Positions 12,061 through 22,985 of a stretch of 64,000 bases of DNA are shown here, in pieces. The translations under genes were made by a program, and so were the position numbers. The stretch spans positions 121,982,028-122,046,027 of the forward strand of contig NC_079136.1 of the NCBI RefSeq assembly GCF_945859705.1, read 5' to 3'. The notes beneath the pieces were generated by a model. That model saw only the letters and a program-made list of their open reading frames with translations, searched no databases and was not told the DNA's origin. The stretch is from Episyrphus balteatus (lineage: Eukaryota > Arthropoda > Insecta > Diptera > Syrphidae). The first letter of the stretch is position 1. Every line of letters begins with the position of its first letter.

Positions 12061-13498
12061 TCTTTTTTCAATTTATTCCAATAAAGACTTTTGTAAATCT
12101 TCTATATTTTTTACCAATCTAATTCTGTATCTTTCTCTCAAATGCAGAATATAAAAATATCCTTGATTGTTAAAAAATTGATTAGTTTTCTGCTGGAAAT
12201 CTATTTCAAAACTATTTCACAGTGTCTTTTTTTTAAAAGAGGTTGATATTGGTTTAAAAATAACTCCAACCAAACCACAAGCCATATTGAAGGACAGTAT
12301 AGTTATCAAAACCCTCTCAAAAACATTGTGGTTTAATTGAATTCATATAAGACTTCATACATAAAAATAAGCTGGATCTGGAAAAATTCCAACAAAACCA
12401 CAAACCATCGCAATGGTATCAATCATAAGAGTTTGTTTTCCAATATTTATACATCATAATCCTTAACAAAAAAGAAGAACTAAAGCTTATTGAAAGCTTT
12501 AAAAAAAGTAAAGAGTTCAAAAGTTATGGAATTAAATAAACCTTCATGTCATATTGCTGCATGGTCTTGATTGATGATATGACATCCAAAGTTATTATTT
12601 GAAGAAAGACACACTTGTATCTCTCGATGTAAAATTTGTAATCTATGTAACCTAACTTAAATATTAAATGAAAACATTCAATTTTCTTTTGAATGATTAA
12701 CGACTTTTCCATTACTTCATACACACCATCGTATTAAGTGAAAAAGGACAAACACTTATACAAACATATAAGATAGACATGACATGGGTACATATATTAG
12801 ATAAATTGATAGATATCCAATAGATATTTCATATGAGTAAACTACCTACACATCAGAATGTCCTTGTATATCCTTGAATCCTATTTTGTATGAGAGTTCT
12901 CAAAGTAAGAGATGCTACTTTTCTTCCACTCGCAGTAGTGTATACTCATCATAAAGTAATTGATTTGATTCTAATGTGAAATGTGTGATGTCTTAGCTTG
13001 AGGTTTTTCACACTAAAACGATTACATGGCAGCCTTAAAAGGGTTCAACAAGCATTGCATAGGTAAGGAAAGAAGGAAGACAGTGTCATCATTAGGAGCT
13101 GCTGATGATATCTTGTGGAGAGAATTCGAATAAAACGTCTCCAAAGGCGTTATAATTTGTTTTTTCTTCTTTTTTTTTTCTTGCAAAAATACTTGGATAT
13201 ATTGTAATACAAGATCTTTTGGTTTTTTGTTTTTTCTTGAAAATATGCATGAACGAGGAAGGGTGTTATGTTTACGATGATATTGAGGAAGAGTGATGTT
13301 AACATGTCACATTACTTGGCAATTTATTTCGGAATGATTAATGATGACGAGTTAAGAATTCGAGAGAGACCAAAAGAAAGGGGTTATGGAAGGGTTATTT
13401 CAGTCAAGGGTGTTTAAGAAAATAGATCAATTTTTTTTGTCAGGCTTGATGAAAAAAGGAAATTTCCGGTGCCATTATTTTCTTGGTTTTCTTTTTTC
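12061..13498. other. Intervening DNA, no feature recognised
   Basis: Moderately complex sequence, especially 12730-13440, without a recognisable exon or repeat partner. Weakly similar phrases (ccaaccaaaccacaagccat near 12268; ccaacaaaaccacaaaccat near 12390) may be remnants of a short duplication. Confidence 0.45.
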
Positions 13499-14445
13499 AT
13501 TCATTTAATTCATTTCATTCATTTCATTCATTTCATTCATTTCATTCATTTCATTCATTTCATTCATTTCATTCATTTCATTCATTTCATTCATTTCATT
13601 CATTTCATTCATTTCATTCATTTCATTCATTTCATTCATTTCATTCATTTCATTCATTTCATTCATTTCATTCATTTCATTCATTTCATTCATTTCATTC
13701 ATTTCATTCATTTCATTCATTTCATTCATTTCATTCATTTCATTCATTTCATTCATTTCATTCATTTCATTCATTTCATTCATTTCATTCATTTCATTCA
13801 TTTCATTCATTTCATTCATTTCATTCATTTCATTCATTTCATTCATTTCATTCATTTCATTCATTTCATTCATTTCATTCATTTCATTCATTTCATTCAT
13901 TTCATTCATTTCATTCATTTCATTCATTTCATTCATTTCATTCATTTCATTCATTTCATTCATTTCATTCATTTCATTCATTTCATTCATTTCATTCATT
14001 TCATTCATTTAATTCATTTCATTCATTTCATTCATTTCATTCATTTCATTCATTTCATTCATTTCATTCATTTCATTCATTTCATTCATTTCATTCATTT
14101 CATTCATTTCATTCATTTCATTCATTTCATTCATTTCATTCATTTCATTCATTTCATTCATTTCATTCATTTCATTCATTTCATTCATTTCATTCATTTC
14201 ATTCATTTCATTCATTTCATTCATTTCATTCATTTCATTCATTTCATTCATTTCATTCATTTCATTCATTTCATTCATTTCATTCATTTCATTCATTTCA
14301 TTCATTTCATTCATTTCATTCATTTCATTCATTTCATTCATTTCATTCATTTCATTCATTTCATTCATTTCATTCATTTCATTCATTTCATTCATTTCAT
14401 TCATTTCATTCATTTCATTCATTTCATTCATTTCATTCATTTCAT
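13499..14445. repeat. 9-bp satellite (ATTCATTTC)n, about 105 copies
   Basis: An essentially uninterrupted array of the 9-mer ATTCATTTC. The only internal variant is a C-to-A change (ATTTAATTC) near 14010; the same variant occurs at the left edge near 13505. The unit length is a multiple of three and free of stop codons in several frames, so it generates long artificial reading frames: Ile-His-Phe and Ser-Phe-His repeats on plus, Met-Asn-Glu on minus. These are not genes. Homogeneity implies recent expansion or strong gene conversion. Confidence 0.95.
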
Positions 14446-15640
14446 CATCGAAATTTATAAGATTTCTCAAACATATCTCTCTCTCTCTCTCATCATCAAA
14501 AATGATACTCTTCCTATTACTTTATTTTTCTTTCTCTAAAGTTAAATAAATTTTCACTTACACATGAAATTTTCACATTTTCAGCTTATGACTAAATCCC
14601 AAAAAAAAAAAAAAAAAAAAAATAAAACGACAAAAAAAACTATCTCCAACATAGTAGTTTTGCCTTACACCATTATTAACAGCTGTGATCCATAAAGACT
14701 CCAAATGTATAATATTCTCAGTCAAAAACTTTAAGCCTTCATTGCTTGGGCGTTGCGTTTTCTGAGAGAAAGCCGGATGTAAGTTTTGTGATTTTCACCA
14801 TTTCCTTATGGCAACCACACACACCAGGCTGCAAAATGGTTTCCTTCAAGGATACGACGAAAAAAATAAAAATAAAAAAGAGCAAACTTTCTCTCTCTCT
14901 CCAAATCAAATCAAAAAAAAAAAAATAAAAAAAGAATACAAAACTTGGAAGTGAAAAGTTTTTGTGTGTTATAACGGCAGTGACGGAAAAAGCAGCAAAT
15001 GAGACGCACTGATGTTTGAAATTTCAATGAGTTTTCAAGTGAATTGCTTATTATTTTTATTTTTTTATAAGGATTATATCCCTATTTTTTTTTTATTTGG
15101 ACACAAAATATCGTAATAGTTAAAAAGTCGTGGAAGAAAATTTTTATTTAAAGGGGACATAAGTCCATAGTGAGTTGTTTATACGAAAAATTTAGTTTTT
15201 TTTTAAAGAAGTCTTTTGAATTTAAAATAATTTTGAATGTACCTTTCTTTGCACCTGTTCCAAATTTAATAATGAGCCCAAAGTTATGGGTTGCAGGAAG
15301 CAACTATACATAATACAATTTTCTCCAGGCCCAAATTTAGGCCCTTACATTTTTTTGTTTTTGGAATTGCATTGCTTATTCAAGAATTGTTATAGGTGGG
15401 ACATAAATCCACTTTCCATTTTTTTATGGATCTACTTCCAATTAGTTGATAATTGAAATATGGAGTTATGTCCCTCTGAGTTCGGTTCTAGTCGCTTCTC
15501 ACCATGCAACTATGTTGTGCTACAAAAATTAAATATGAAGGACTTTTTGTACTTCAAACCTACTGTCGTTATGAGAAAGATATTTTTGGTGAAATTGTAT
15601 GTTTTTTAGTTGAGTTATTTTGTTATTTTTTTAAACTTGG
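14446..15640. other. Intervening A+T-rich DNA
   Basis: No gene recognised. It contains a CT run (14477-14492), a poly-A tract near 14600-14620 and mixed A+T-rich sequence. The phrases 'ggacataagtcca' (15155) and 'ggacataaatcca' (15400) hint that the degenerate array downstream may begin earlier. Confidence 0.45.
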
Positions 15641-17400
15641 TAAAAATCTAAAAAGTCTACAAAATTTTCTTGAGTGAAAGGGTGTTTTTTTTTCTAAAGA
15701 AATGATGACATTCAGAATAATTACCACAAATAATAGGCCAAAAATGGTACCCCAATGCAAATTGGTAAAAATATTTCAATTATAACAGAAACGAGGAATC
15801 TAAGTAATCTATACAAATATTTTAGATAAAGGGTGTTTTTTTTTTTTTTTTTTGGGGAAAATTAGGAAAATCCGGGATAAGTCCGATAAAATCAATAGTA
15901 TTCAAGGTTCCCTTACGAAAAATAATTTCTTTGGTAGTGAAATTAGGAATGAAATAAGTCTATACATTTTTTTTTCAAGTGAAAGGGTGTTTTTTTATTG
16001 GTAGAAAAAATGTGGGTTTATTGTTAAAACTAGATAATTATAATGGTACCCTATTGAAGTTCAGCAATTATGTTTTTTTTTTTTTAGATTGGAAGCAAGA
16101 ATCTAAAGTGATGAAACACCCTAATGAAATTTGGTGAAAACGTTGCATTCGGGATAGAAAGCTAGAATAAAGACTTGAAATTTTAGGTAAAAGGGTGTCT
16201 TTTTTTCCCTTTTTTGGGTCTTTGGAAGTTATTTATGCAGTTAATCCCTTTTTAAAAGGTAAAACTATGCACAATGTTGAGGTTGGATAAAAACCTCCTT
16301 GGTTTTTATATAGAAACAAATAATAACAAAAAAATTCCTCAAGGAATTAATTGCATTGAATATTTAATTAAAAAATAGTTAAATAAAATACCTTTTCTAT
16401 TTTGGACAGTAACAGAAGTATAGTAAACTCAACAAAAGAAAGTTAACACACAGGTGTTCATCGTTTATATAACAAAAGAGAAATAATTGGGTTTGGTTCT
16501 ATTCATTATTACCGTTATCATAAAATTGTTGCAACCCCACAACAACAATCCTTTGGAAGATAATATTTATATACAAAATTTCTGACCTAAGGAGATGACT
16601 TCTCTGGAATTTTGTAAAAAAAAAAAAAAAACTACAAAAAAACAATAAACTCTTTACAGGTTTTGGAATACAACTCTTACACAGGATATAGCTAGTAGCC
16701 TATTAGAAAGGATATAACTTTTTTTGAAAAAAAAAAAAAAAAGAAAATTACAAAATTGGTCCTGGTGTTAGCTGGTGCTGTGTATTATGTGAAAATGAGT
16801 GTGAGATAGCTTTATCTATGTGAATTTATACAAAAAATAGTTACAATATGGAATTTAGAAAACTTTTTCCTAGAGGCTATTTGACAGAATTATGTGAAAC
16901 TATTTTAAGGAATTTTTTTTTTTTTTTCTGTTAGAAAATTAATTTGTTTGACAAAAAATATGAGAATACAGAAATGAGTAAGGGAAAGGTTTATATGCCA
17001 TTATCTAAAATGTATTATATAGAGTTGAGGTATTTCCGAATAAAATTCCATTACATGGGAGTTATTTTATATTATGACAAAAGTTACTGCTGACATTGCA
17101 TTTTTTTAGACAAGAAACTTTTTATGAAGTTTGAAAATTATGTTATTTTTATTGCATATGGACAAATATATTTAAATTAGTTTTTCAAGGACCTTAGTTT
17201 GATTTTTTTTTTAAAGAAAAGGTGAAATTTTGACAAAAACGATATCCTAATGAAAATTGGTACCTAAAAATGTTTCACTTACAACAGAAGAATCTAAATA
17301 TGTATGTAAAATTGTGTTTCTGTTTATTATTTTTAGAAATGACGAAAATTCGTGATATTAACCAAAAATCAGTTGAATAAACGGCAGCCTTACGTACCTT
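15641..17400. repeat. Degenerate tandem array, ~150-200-bp units
   Basis: Recurring words define decayed units: AAGGGTGTTTTTTTT near 15678, 15828, 15983 and (as AAGGGTGTCTTTTTTT) 16190; 'aatggtacccc(a/t)a..' near 15745 and 16032; 'cagaa..aggaatctaa' near 15787 and 17285; 'cctaatgaaa(a/t)ttgg' near 16121 and 17247. Spacings of 150, 155 and 207 bp point to an old satellite. The stretch 16260-17160 is less clearly part of it. Confidence 0.5.
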
Positions 17401-17853
17401 CTTTAATGAAAAATTTATCTTTGCCATGAGGATTACAAATACATTTTTTTTAATACCAAAAGATGTTTTTTAAAGAATCAATTTATTGCAAAAACTTAGT
17501 AATAATAAAAAACCCAGAATTCAAAAAATTATGTTTATGTTTTAATTTTTTCGAAGAAGGAGAAAATTCTGTAGGTAATTAGTTCCAAGTAATGGTTGTG
17601 CAGTATATTTAAGAAATTTAGTATAAACGTTTTATTTTCAATCGGAACCAAACCAAATAAGTTGAATTTTTAGAAAACAATTTTTCAAAATTATAAGATT
17701 TACCTACGAATTAAAAAAAATTTAAATACATTTTTGACAAGCTGGGAATGACAAAATAATCACTGTAACGTTTTCAAAAACTTTATTTTTCAAAAAAAAA
17801 AAAAAAATAATAATTATTATATTTTAAAATTTGTATTTTGATTTACACCGGCA
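17401..17853. other. Intervening A+T-rich DNA
   Basis: No gene or recognisable repeat. Confidence 0.5.
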
Positions 17854-18470
17854 CACAGTGGTGCCATTCTTCGTTTTTGGCGACAAAATTAGTTTGCACG
17901 GCCATTTCTGGACGACAAGTCATAAAATTTGGTACACTGAATGATTATAGTATGGAGAATACGAAAAGGCTGCCAACTTTTTTTTATTCAAAATGGCGGC
18001 TCCAAAATGGCGGAAAGAATGAGCGTTAAAATAGAATTTTTATTTTCAAAACAGTATATAAGCTAGAAATCGGGCTAAATTCATGTCAAAAAGGTGTTAG
18101 ATTTAAGATATAAGACTCATAGATTAATATTTATTACAAAAATTATTATTTTGCATGCTGCCGCACAGTGGTGTCATTCTTCGTTTTTGCCGACAAAATT
18201 CATTTGCACGGCCATTTCTGGACGACAAGTCATGAAATTTGGTACACTGAATGATTATAGTATGGAGAATACGAAAAGGCTGCCAACTTTTTTTTTATTC
18301 AAAATGGCGGCTCCAAAATGGCGGAAAGAATGAGCGTTAAAATAGAATTTTTATTTTCAAAACAGTATATAAGCTAGAAATTGGGCTAAATTTATGTCAA
18401 AAAGGTGTTAGATTTAAGATTTAGGACTCATAGATTAATATTTATTACAAAAAAAAATCAAAAAATTTGA
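17854..18470. repeat. 310-bp tandem duplication (two units)
   Basis: Two direct copies offset by 310 bp. CACAGTGGTGYCATTCTTCG starts at 17854 and 18164. Identity is high through 'gccatttctggacgacaagtcat', 'ggtacactgaatgattatag', 'aaaatggcggctccaaaatgg' and 'ggtgttagatttaagat'. No protein is recognised. The second unit also forms one arm of the inverted pair at 18141-18696. Confidence 0.85.
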
Positions 18471-18696
18471 AAACGAAGTCCCAAAAATGCTAATTTAGTA
18501 AAACACACTTTAAGACCTCTAATTACGCTATTTCATGCATTTTTTTTTTAATTTATCACAATTTTGAGATCTCTTCTATTTATGTTTCAGTGTACCAAAT
18601 TTCATGACTTTTCGTCCAGAAATGGCCGTGCAAATGAATTTTGTCGGCAAAAACGAAGAATGACACCACTGTGCGGCAGCATGCAAAATAATAATT
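18141..18696. mobile_element. 110-bp inverted-repeat-bounded segment
   Basis: The left arm 18141-18250 and right arm 18587-18696 are inverted copies that differ by about one base (acaagtcat versus the complement of atgactttt). They share CACAGTGGTG, TTTGTCGGCAAAAACG and GGCCGTGCAAATG-type words. The ~336-bp spacer includes the rest of the 310-bp unit. It could be a TIR element whose end has been tandemly duplicated, or an inverted duplication of the repeat. A target duplication is not clear. Confidence 0.6.
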
Positions 18697-18714
18697 TCTG
18701 GCGCCACTTCCGAT

Positions 18715-18970
18715 AGAAAATTTGAAATTTAGAAAACCCAAAATCTCAAAAATCCAGAAAACATAGAATCCCGAAAATCTAGAATTCCAGAATCCCAAAA
18801 ACCCAGAATCAAGAAAATCTGGGGTTTTGCGATTCCGGGTTCTCAGTTTTTTTTTTGGATTTTTGGGATTTTGGGTTTTCGGGATGTTGGACTTTCTGGA
18901 ATTTGGGTTTCCTGGATTTTGGATTCTTAGGATTTTGAGTTTTCGGTATTTTGGTTTTCCGGATTCTTAC
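18715..18970. repeat. Mirrored degenerate short-repeat array 1
   Basis: The left half (about 18715-18818) is a run of loose ~12-14-bp units of the type AAAACCCAGAATCC. The right half (about 18820-18970) is a run of the reverse complement, GGATTTTGGGTTTTC-like. The switch point is near 18819 (aaaatctgggg/ttttgcgattcc). Units are too degenerate for a simple satellite, yet the array folds back on itself. A related structure is at 22237-22460. Confidence 0.65.
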
Positions 18971-20591
18971 TCCAGCCCCACGCACGGCTGTTTGTTCAGG
19001 CAGTATACAGATTTTTTTTTTTATGTACTTTTAGCTCATTCATTTATTATTACTCACATTTTTTCGAAGAAAATATTTTAAACGATTTATAAAAACAATT
19101 AAAATTTAATTAAAATATTTAGGTACTCTTAAAAGAAAAAGTTGAAAAAATATCAAGATTGAATTTTACTCCCCCATGCTCTTAAGATAGAGACTTGAAA
19201 TTTCACAACTTTATCTTTATAGATAAGTGAAACAAATTTAGTACGTATCGATCGAAATTTTTTTTTTCAACCTAATAAAAGTACAGACATTTTTTTTTTT
19301 TTTTTTTTTTTTGAATTTTTCTACTATTTACGTTAGTGACTCTTCTTCTGTTATCCTTGTTTTCTACAACTGTCAGTGTGAAAACTCGTGAAACTAGTCG
19401 TCCATAATTTTGCGGCACCAAACATGAATCGCGAATAATATATAGAATGCATATTCATTGATTATGTACATATTTCAGTGAAATCAATTAACAGCTAAAC
19501 AGAAAATGTTATAGGTTTTTTTTTTTCAAAAATTGCAACATTACCTACCTCCAAAAAACCCAAGACAAATTGATTTCGAAAATAAACTTCGACTTGCAAA
19601 CCACAAAAAAAAAAAAATAAAAAATAAAAACCAAGAAAACTTGTACTGAAAGTGCAATAAATGAAAACTTTTTCGCTTGGCCAATTAAAAGTATTTAAAC
19701 TACACTCCATTGCTAACTTTTTGTTTTTATCAACGAATCACATTAATTTGCATAAATATAAGTTTTTATTTTTTTTTTATTTATTCCACTTCACTCCTCT
19801 CTAAGAAGCAAAACCATACCACACCAAAATGGTTCAGAGCAGAGTTTTGTTGCTTATAAAAAACTTCTTGTGACGGAAACCAGCTTGTTATGGAAGGAAA
19901 CACTCTGTCACCATCATACTTTACTTAACTAAGTTTAATAAACCATGAACAACAGAAAAACAAAAAACAAAAAAAACTGAAATAATTGCTTAAAGTTTTG
20001 TTATTCTATTTCTTATTTTTTTTTTCGAAAAAATCCTTGAAGATAAATAATTAATTTACTGTGAGAAGCATAAACGGTCAACTAACAGTTTATAAAACAA
20101 CACAAATCGCAGTTTGTAAATTTTCTCCTTGAAAGCAACCGCTGTAAATATTTGTCAATTTCAAAATTAGGTATCTCTTCTACATCAACACACGAAACCG
20201 GAAGAGGATACTTTAAATTAGTTTCGTTATATATATATATATTTTTTTGTGTGTATTGGTTTATTTTGTAGCTAACTTGACAAGATGAGAAGAGTATCCT
20301 TTTTATCAAAAAGAAGTAAAAAAAAAAAAGTTGTTTTTTTTGGAGTAACATCTGCCAGTTAAGATGTTGGCAATACTGACTTGGTATTTTTTTTTTTTTT
20401 TTTATTTTTTGTTTACTGTCAGAGAGTTAATTAAATGGTAAAAACGGAACTTTTTGGCGGTTAATTTAGAGGAAGTAATACGAAAAGTTTTATTTATTGA
20501 ATAAATTGTCAAAGGAAAATTAAAGAATTGAGAATGAAACATTTTAGGAAGTTTTTAGCAGTTTCATCAAAAATTTGTTTTAAAAGTGTTT
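18971..20591. other. Intervening A+T-rich DNA
   Basis: No gene recognised. Long T-runs lie near 19291-19313 and 20386-20404, with a short TA run near 20229. Confidence 0.5.
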
Positions 20592-21416
20592 ATTTTTGAA
20601 GTGAAAACGTCTTTAGTATCGTAGTGATTTGAAACAAGATGAAACGAAAACGCGACACGAACATTCAACTTATTATAACTTTTTTGTTTTAATAGATAGA
20701 TGAATGAAATTTGCACTGTAGATAGGTAATTAAAAAAACTATAAATGTACAAAATTTCAATTAATTTCATATTCAAAATTCTGAGATAACGGTAAAAAGA
20801 TGTTCTTTTATCTTTTGATCTAGTGCACATACAAATTTGATTTAACTTTAATACGCATGCTGATAACATAATCTTTCATTTGATATATCACAATTAACTG
20901 TACGAGCTCTACATGTTACACAATCTTAAATTGAAAAACTTGAAAAATACCTCAAAACACCTGTGGAGATGAGGAAGTACCGTAATCTCAGCTTGAAATT
21001 CTGACATAGTTGGCTTTAAAAAATTCTTATTTTTTTTCTAGGCATGGTAGAAATATGATTCATACGTCATATAAAAGGTGAAATAACTTTTCAGATTATA
21101 TAAAATTTACTGTCATTTAAAAAAATATGTTTAATGGTGTTAAAAGAGAAAAAAAGATTGATTTTTTTGCTTTTTTGATGAAAAGTGATTTGGTTTGAAA
21201 AAAATAAGCCCTTTTTGTAGATGTTGTATAGACATAAACGATATAAATATTTTGAGCTGAAACAATAAGCTTTCAGATGATATAAAGGTTGTCATTTAAA
21301 AACATGTATTTAAAGGAGATAGAATAACAACTAAGTAGATTTTTTCTTTTTTTTTTAGCAAGAACATTTTTTTTTTAAGGTTTCACTTCTACCACGTGTG
21401 AATTGCACACATGACT
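20592..21416 (+). mobile_element. HINE-2 copy I (Helentron-associated-like)
   Basis: Plus-strand copy. The 5' stem-loop motif is GAAGT-GAAA-ACGTC at 20598-20611, preceded by a T-run; one stem base is changed relative to copies G and H. The 3' end has the inverted subterminal AAGGTTTCACTTC (21377-21389), the terminal stem-loop CACGTGTG-AATTG-CACACATG (21393-21413, with one G.T-type mismatch), then a T-run. The interior includes 'ttgatatatcacaattaactgtacgagctctaca' and 'gacatagttggctttaaaaaattct'-type words shared with other copies. No protein is encoded. Confidence 0.6.
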
Positions 21417-22236
21417 TTTTTTTTTTTAATTCTGCAAATTAAGCAAAGACTTTATTTTGAAGACTTTTTTACACACTTTTGTTAAGAAAATCATAATTGA
21501 AAAATATTTCAAGAATTTCCTATTTTAAAGCTATCCTTTTACACATAAACAAACAATAATAAAATATCTCATAATAACCACATACATATTTCTTTTAGCG
21601 ATTAATTTTCTTATTCACACTTTGACTTTGTGAAGAAGAATAATAAGAACAAGTCCTTATGAATAATTCAACAGGCTGGTTGAGTAAAGCTCGGTTACAC
21701 AAATTTTATCTCCGGAATTTCGAAGTAGTGTGTATTTGCTACCTACTGGGTATTATGTGAGTACGCATATTTTGCTTACCTTAATTTGTATACATGTTTA
21801 GGATTTAAGTTACAAATAGGGAGTGTGTATGTATGTTGTTTATGTGTGTTTATTTGTAAGGATAGAGGATAAAACAAGTACAAATTGTTTAATATTTTTC
21901 CACTCAACGATATGTTGGTTCATTTGTTTTGTCTTGAAGTCTCTCTAGAGAGTTATCTTTTTTTTTTATCTCACAGTTCGTTTCTACAAAACGAAATAAT
22001 AAATAGTCGCAGGTAGGTTTTAGAAATGTTTGTGGTTGAAATTATGATGGCAGAGTGTGAAAGGTGGAAAATTCTTTAATTTTTAAGCAAAAATGAGTTT
22101 TTGTGATAAGAAATAGGAAATATGTAAGAGAGCGAAGCATATGTAAATAAAAATTACGTTCACTCACATATGTCATAAAGCATCTCTCAGTAGATCTTGC
22201 AAGAGAATAAGTAGGGGACGGTGCACACTATCGAGT
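21417..22236. other. Intervening DNA
   Basis: No gene recognised. Mixed-complexity A+T-rich sequence with no repeat partner seen. Confidence 0.45.
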
Positions 22237-22460
22237 AAATGAATGGAGAAATCCCGAAAATCTAGACTCCTAAAAATACAATATCTGGAAAACATAAAAA
22301 TAAACCCGAAAACCTAAAATCCTGAAAACTCAAAATCCCAAAAAATTTTATACCTACCTAAATTGAAAAATTTGCATAGTTTCTCGGGTTTCCAATTTTG
22401 GGATAAGAAATTACTGATATTCGGGATTTTGGATTTTCGAGATTTTGAGTTTCTATCTAA
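22237..22460. repeat. Mirrored degenerate short-repeat array 2
   Basis: The left half (about 22240-22345) has units such as AAATCCCGAAAATCTAGA, AAACCCGAAAACCTAAAATCC and AAAACTCAAAATCCC. The right half (about 22380-22455) has the reverse-complement type CGGGTTTCCAATTTTGGGA and TCGGGATTTTGGATTTTCGA. Same design as the array at 18715-18970, with a ~35-bp switch region. Confidence 0.6.
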
Positions 22461-22473
22461 TGCAATTTAAGAC

Positions 22474-22660
22474 GAAAAATCGTTAAAAAAAAAACACACA
22501 TACGCCCGAGTGATCCACATTTTTTTTTGTAGAATATACAAAGAAAGAACTTTGTTTGATTAACTAGATGGTGAATGTGTGTGTTTTTTTTTTTGTATAA
22601 TATACAAAAAGTGTTTTATGAGTCACTGGGGCGTATGCGTGTTTTTTTTTTAATAATTTT
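22474..22660. repeat. Inverted pair of the GGCGTATGCGT leader motif
   Basis: A minus-strand copy of the motif at 22495-22514 (CACATACGCCCGAGTGATCC on plus) faces a plus-strand copy at 22622-22641 (GTCACTGGGGCGTATGCGTG). Both are followed outward by a T-run and a TAAYRATTTTT-like segment. Inside, both have GTA(G/T)AATATACAAA near 22532 and 22598. The inner words are in direct, not inverted, orientation, so a composite of two insertions is possible. Confidence 0.5.
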
Positions 22661-22985
22661 TCTTTTTGAATTGCATAGAATTTTTTAGAGCTTTTATATT
22701 TTTAATTTAAGTTTAACAACTGCACTTCCGGTTCGTAAATGCAAAATTTTAAAAGTAAGGCACGTTCAAAAATTATCACTTTTAAAAATGATACATTTTT
22801 ACAAGTGAACAATTTTAGATCGTAATTTACTTTTAAACTTTGGAATTAGTAATCCGAACCGTAAGTGCACGTGCACTTTTAAACTAGAAAATTAAGCAAA
22901 AACTTAACATTTAATTAAGTAGTTATAATTTTTAACACACAAAAATTATAATTTTTTTATTTTCGTCCGGTAAATTTAGTAGGTA

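Noticed and set aside
13469..14539. Long open frames encoding Ile-His-Phe, Ser-Phe-His and Met-Asn-Glu repeats
   Set aside because: They are translations of a stop-free 9-bp satellite and exist on both strands; no unique flanking domain or start context.
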